Shown here: positions 6,075 to 8,547 of the stretch, piece after piece
Position numbering within the stretch: position 1 is the stretch's first letter
How the letters are laid out: each line of letters begins with the position of its first letter
DNA from: Sphingomonadaceae bacterium
GTDB lineage: Bacteria; Pseudomonadota; Alphaproteobacteria; Sphingomonadales; Sphingomonadaceae
DNA: 8,547 bases
Assembly (NCBI GenBank): GCA_019454625.1
Contig: JACFNY010000068.1
Span: 1 to 8,547 of the forward strand
Reading direction: 5' to 3'
Translations under genes and position numbers: made by a program
The notes under the pieces: generated by a model
Told to the model about the DNA's origin: nothing
What the model saw: the letters and a program-made list of their open reading frames with translations, nothing else
Database searches by the model: none

Positions 6075-6871
6075 GCATAGACGTCTGGAAGGGCTGGATC
6101 GGCAGGACCGAGAGCCGCACCGAGGTCCTTGACCCCGGCAGCCTCCGCCGCTTCGCTGCCGCCGTCGGCGAGGACCTCGACGTCGAGCGCGTGCAGCCCT
6201 CGCTCGCGCACTGGGCGTTCTTCCTGCCGGTCGCTCCGGCGGACGGTCTCGGCGAGGACGGCCACCCGAAGCGCGGCGGTTTCCTGCCGCCGGTGACGCT
6301 GCCGCGCCGCATGTTCGCCGCTGCCGACATGAGCTTCGACGGAACCCTGACGCTCGGCGCGCCCGCGACCCGCGTCTCGACCGTCACCGACGTCGCGCTG
6401 AAATCCGGCAAGAGCGGCGACCTCGTGCTGGTGTCGGTCGAGCATCGCATCATGCAGGACGGCGCGGAGAGGGTCGTCGAGCGCCAGACCATCGTCTACC
6501 GCGACGCCGGCGCGCCGACGCCGCCGGTCGCCGCATCCGATCCTGCGCCGCAGGGCGATGTCGTCTGGGTGCCGAACACAGTGGACCTGTTCCGCTTCTC
6601 GGCCGCCACGTCGAACAGCCACCGCATCCACTACGATCTCCCCTATGCCACGGCCGAGGAAGGCTATCCGGGCCTCGTCGTACACGGCCCGTTCACGGCG
6701 GCGCGCCTGTTCGGCCACGCGCGGCGCAAGGGCGCGCTTTCGGCGTTTTCCTTCCGGGCGATGGCGCCGATGTTCTGCGGCCAGCCGATCATGCTGCGGG
6801 ATGCGGCGGAAGGCGTTGAGGCGGTGCGCTGCGACGGCGCGGTGGCGATGCAGGCAAAATATAGCCTATAG
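6071..6871 (+). CDS. Two-hotdog MaoC-type hydratase, mesaconyl-C4-CoA/itaconyl-CoA hydratase (Meh/HTD2)-like
   Basis: The 266-residue protein has two hotdog domains. The N-terminal one (about 1-145, FAS1-type dehydratase-N) contains RGGFLPPVTLPRRMFAA (68-84). The C-terminal one (about 165-266) carries FRFSAATSNSHRIHYD (174-189), then GYPGLVVHGP (198-207). H187 in HRIHYD replaces the His of the usual hydratase-2 GDxNPxH motif, as is normal in the HTD2/Meh family. Such enzymes hydrate branched enoyl-CoAs, for example mesaconyl-C4-CoA or itaconyl-CoA to citramalyl-CoA. The ATG overlaps the previous TGA (ATGA, 6071-6074), and AAGGGGA at 6057-6063 gives a good ribosome site, so translation is coupled to the Mct-like gene. 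The reading frame stays open upstream, but this start fits the family N-terminus (VWKGWIGRTE). No citramalyl-CoA lyase gene is present in the window, so the true substrate may differ. Confidence 0.88.
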   Translation: MSIDVWKGWIGRTESRTEVLDPGSLRRFAAAVGEDLDVERVQPSLAHWAFFLPVAPADGLGEDGHPKRGGFLPPVTLPRRMFAAADMSFDGTLTLGAPATRVSTVTDVALKSGKSGDLVLVSVEHRIMQDGAERVVERQTIVYRDAGAPTPPVAASDPAPQGDVVWVPNTVDLFRFSAATSNSHRIHYDLPYATAEEGYPGLVVHGPFTAARLFGHARRKGALSAFSFRAMAPMFCGQPIMLRDAAEGVEAVRCDGAVAMQAKYSL

Positions 6872-6876
6872 TGCAA
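6843..6876 (+). promoter_or_regulatory. Second copy of the candidate promoter box, across the hydratase stop codon
   Basis: AAAATATA (6856-6863), two extra bases and CTATAGTGCAA (6866-6876) repeat the box at 1391-1409 with one mismatch and a 2-base insertion. With TATAGT (6867-6872) as -10, TGGCGA (6843-6848) stands 18 bases upstream, the same geometry as the first site. The box covers the last codons and TAG of the hydratase gene and lies 62 bases before the next ACAD start. It would allow the ACAD and thiolase genes to be transcribed separately from the upstream operon. Confidence 0.5.
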
Positions 6877-6938
6877 TATTCGCATTGACTCGGCGCGCGA
6901 ACAGGGCAAGGACGCGCAGGTCTGGAGGAGAGATCGCA

Positions 6939-8093
6939 ATGGATGCAGAGACGTTCGGACTGTTCCGTTCGACCATTCGCCGTTTCGTCGACGAGCGCCT
7001 GATCCCGGCCGAGGACGCGGTCGAGGAGGCCGACGCCGTTCCCGAGTCCATCGTGGACGAGATGCGGCAGATGGGCCTGTTCGGCATCTCCGTGCCGGAA
7101 GCTTACGGCGGGCTCGGCTGCACCATGTCCGAGGAGGCGGCGATCATCCGCGAGCTGACGCGCGCCTCCGTGGTGTTCCGCTCGGTGATCGGCACGACCG
7201 TCGGCATCGGCAGTCAGGGCATCGTGATGGACGGCACCGAGGAGCAGAAGCAGGAATGGCTGCCGAAGTTCGCGACCGGCGAGGCCATCGCCAGCTTCGG
7301 CCTTACCGAGCCGGAAGCCGGCTCGGACGCCGCCTCGCTGCGCGCCGTCGCCGTGCGCGACGGCGACAACTACCGCATCACCGGCACCAAGCGCTTCATC
7401 ACCAACGCGCCGCGCGCCAGCGTCTTCACGCTGATGGCGCGCACGGAAGCGGACGTGAAGGGCGCGGGCGGCATCTCCGCCTTCATCCTGCCCGCCGATA
7501 CGCCCGGCATCTCGCTCGGCAAGCCCGACAAGAAGATGGGCCAGAAGGGCTCGGTGACGACGGACGTGATCCTCGACGACGTGGTCGTGCCCGCCGCGAA
7601 CATCATCGGCGGCGTGCCGGGGCGCGGGTTCAAGACCGCGATGAAGGTGCTGGACCGGGGCCGCATCCACATCGCCGCCGTCGCGCTCGGCATGTGCGAG
7701 CGGCTGATCGGCATGGCGCTGCAATATGCGATGGAGCGGAGGCAGTTCGGCCAGCGCATCGCGGACTTCCAGCTCGTGCAGGCGATGCTCGCCGACATGA
7801 AGGTGGACATGCTGACGACCGAGGCGCTGATGCAGTCGGTCGCCGCGAAGTTCGACGCGGGCGAGCCCGTCAGCCTCGAATGCTCGGCGCTCAAGCTCCA
7901 TGCCTCCGAAGCCGTCGGCCGCATCGCCGACCGCGCCGTGCAGATTTACGGCGGCGCGGGCTACATGTCCGAATACAAGGTCGAGCGCTTCTACCGCGAC
8001 GTGCGCCTGCTCCGCATCTACGAGGGCACCAGCCAGATCCAGCAGACGATCATCGCCAGGCAGATGATCCGGCAGGCCGAGGCCGCTGCCTGA
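6939..8093 (+). CDS. Acyl-CoA dehydrogenase, MCAD/SCAD-type, single-subunit
   Basis: This 384-residue protein has every canonical ACAD feature. It has the N-terminal helical domain with GISVPEAYGG (49-58), the FAD motif FGLTEPEAGSD (120-130), beta-domain FITNAP (153-158), RRQFGQRIADFQLVQ (267-281), IYGGAGY (336-342) and the catalytic base E362 in RIYEGTSQIQQ near the C-terminus. The position used by the alpha subunit upstream (E250) is G241 here, so this is a conventional homotetramer type. It oxidises acyl-CoA to trans-2-enoyl-CoA and passes electrons to ETF; chain specificity cannot be read. A strong Shine-Dalgarno, GGAGGAG at 6924-6930, eight bases from the ATG, fixes the start, although the frame stays open upstream. 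It is separated from the hydratase gene by 67 bases and leads into the thiolase gene after 30 bases. Confidence 0.95.
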   Translation: MDAETFGLFRSTIRRFVDERLIPAEDAVEEADAVPESIVDEMRQMGLFGISVPEAYGGLGCTMSEEAAIIRELTRASVVFRSVIGTTVGIGSQGIVMDGTEEQKQEWLPKFATGEAIASFGLTEPEAGSDAASLRAVAVRDGDNYRITGTKRFITNAPRASVFTLMARTEADVKGAGGISAFILPADTPGISLGKPDKKMGQKGSVTTDVILDDVVVPAANIIGGVPGRGFKTAMKVLDRGRIHIAAVALGMCERLIGMALQYAMERRQFGQRIADFQLVQAMLADMKVDMLTTEALMQSVAAKFDAGEPVSLECSALKLHASEAVGRIADRAVQIYGGAGYMSEYKVERFYRDVRLLRIYEGTSQIQQTIIARQMIRQAEAAA

Positions 8094-8123
8094 CCGCCTT
8101 TCTTTTTCGCGAAGGACCCGCCC

Positions 8124-8547
8124 ATGCGCAGAGCCGCCATCGTCGCCCCCATCCGCACCGCCGTCGGCAAGTATGGCGGATCGCTGAAGTCCCTGAGCGC
8201 GGGCGATCTCGGTGCGATCATCATCAAGGCGCTCGTCGAGCGCACGAAGATCGACCCGGAACGCATTGACGACGTTGTTTTTTCTCAGGGATACGGCAAC
8301 GGCGAGGCGCCCTGCATCGGCCGCTGGTCGGCGCTGGCGGCGGGCCTGCCCGAATCGATCCCCGGCGTGCAGCTCGACCGGCGCTGCGGCTCCGGCCTGC
8401 AAGCCGTGATCGACGCGGCGATGCGCATCCAGACGGGCGCGGCGGACGTCGTGATCGCAGGCGGCGTCGAGAGCATGTCGAACGTCGAATATTATTCGAT
8501 GGACCACCGCTGGGGCGCGCGCTCCGGGTCCACGACCTTGCATGACC
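8124..8547 (+). CDS. Thiolase (acetyl-CoA C-acyltransferase), 5' part (C-terminus beyond right edge)
   Basis: The frame opened by ATG 8124 stays open to the window end and gives 141 residues of an expected 390-400. The N-terminus RRAAIVAPIRTAVGKYGG and the segment QLDRRCGSGLQAVIDAAMRI (83-102), followed by AADVVIAGGVESMSN (106-120), are the thiolase N-terminal domain. C88 is the acyl-accepting nucleophile. The His and second Cys of the active site lie beyond the edge. The enzyme would cleave a 3-ketoacyl-CoA with free CoA, releasing acetyl-CoA or propionyl-CoA; a biosynthetic role is possible but less likely beside ACADs. AAGGA at 8112-8116, seven bases from the ATG, is a good ribosome site. 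The 30-base gap from the ACAD gene contains no evident terminator, so the two are probably co-transcribed. A dedicated 3-hydroxyacyl-CoA dehydrogenase is not seen in the window. Confidence 0.93.
   Translation, partial: MRRAAIVAPIRTAVGKYGGSLKSLSAGDLGAIIIKALVERTKIDPERIDDVVFSQGYGNGEAPCIGRWSALAAGLPESIPGVQLDRRCGSGLQAVIDAAMRIQTGAADVVIAGGVESMSNVEYYSMDHRWGARSGSTTLHD

Noticed and set aside
6885..6890. TTGACT as a -35 element for the ACAD at 6939.
   Set aside because: The bases 17-18 downstream (AAGGAC region) do not resemble a -10. The TGGCGA/TATAGT pair shared with the other ACAD promoter is the better candidate.
6789..8543. Long open frame on the minus strand opposite the second ACAD and the thiolase.
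   Set aside because: It has the same low-complexity, Arg/His/Ala-rich character and no family signature. It is a shadow of conserved genes on the plus strand.

Overview
The window is GC-rich bacterial DNA with tightly packed genes, most of them for CoA-thioester catabolism. The base composition, a BetI-like TetR regulator and the set of acyl-CoA enzymes suggest an alphaproteobacterium. Sphingomonadales is my best guess, but this is inference from general character; no marker gene is present.

Layout: (1) 1-641, minus strand: 5' part of an Old Yellow Enzyme-type flavin oxidoreductase that runs off the left edge. (2) 642-757: divergent regulatory region with a striking AT-rich set of repeated TetR-type half-sites. 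(3) 758-1327, plus: TetR-family repressor. (4) 1328-1489: spacer with a candidate promoter. (5) 1490-6871, plus: five closely packed genes, namely two dissimilar acyl-CoA dehydrogenase (ACAD) subunits, a zinc-free MDR-type double-bond reductase, a class III CoA-transferase resembling 2-methylfumaryl-CoA isomerase (Mct), and a two-hotdog hydratase resembling mesaconyl-C4-CoA hydratase (Meh). The last two overlap by 4 bases. (6) 6872-6938: a short gap; a second copy of the candidate promoter box lies across the hydratase stop codon and this gap. (7) 6939-8093, plus: a classical MCAD/SCAD-type ACAD. (8) 8124 to the right edge, plus: 5' part of a thiolase.

The genes read as one catabolic unit. 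The two-subunit ACAD and the later single-subunit ACAD would each introduce a double bond into acyl-CoA substrates. The hydratase would add water, and the thiolase would release acetyl- or propionyl-CoA. The CoA-transferase would activate a carboxylate, or move CoA between two carboxylates of one molecule. The MDR reductase and the divergent flavin reductase could remove conjugated double bonds that block beta-oxidation. The substrate cannot be read from the window. The two-subunit ACAD is of the type known from steroid side-chain and ring degradation, and the Mct/Meh-like pair points to a branched or dicarboxylic acyl-CoA intermediate.

The most interesting points are the Mct/Meh-like pair inside a beta-oxidation operon, the ACAD pair with its catalytic glutamate in only one subunit, a promoter-like box shared by two ACAD genes 5.5 kb apart, and a triple half-site TetR operator. 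No RNA gene, mobile element, CRISPR array or integration site is visible, and no stretch over 300 bases lacks a gene.
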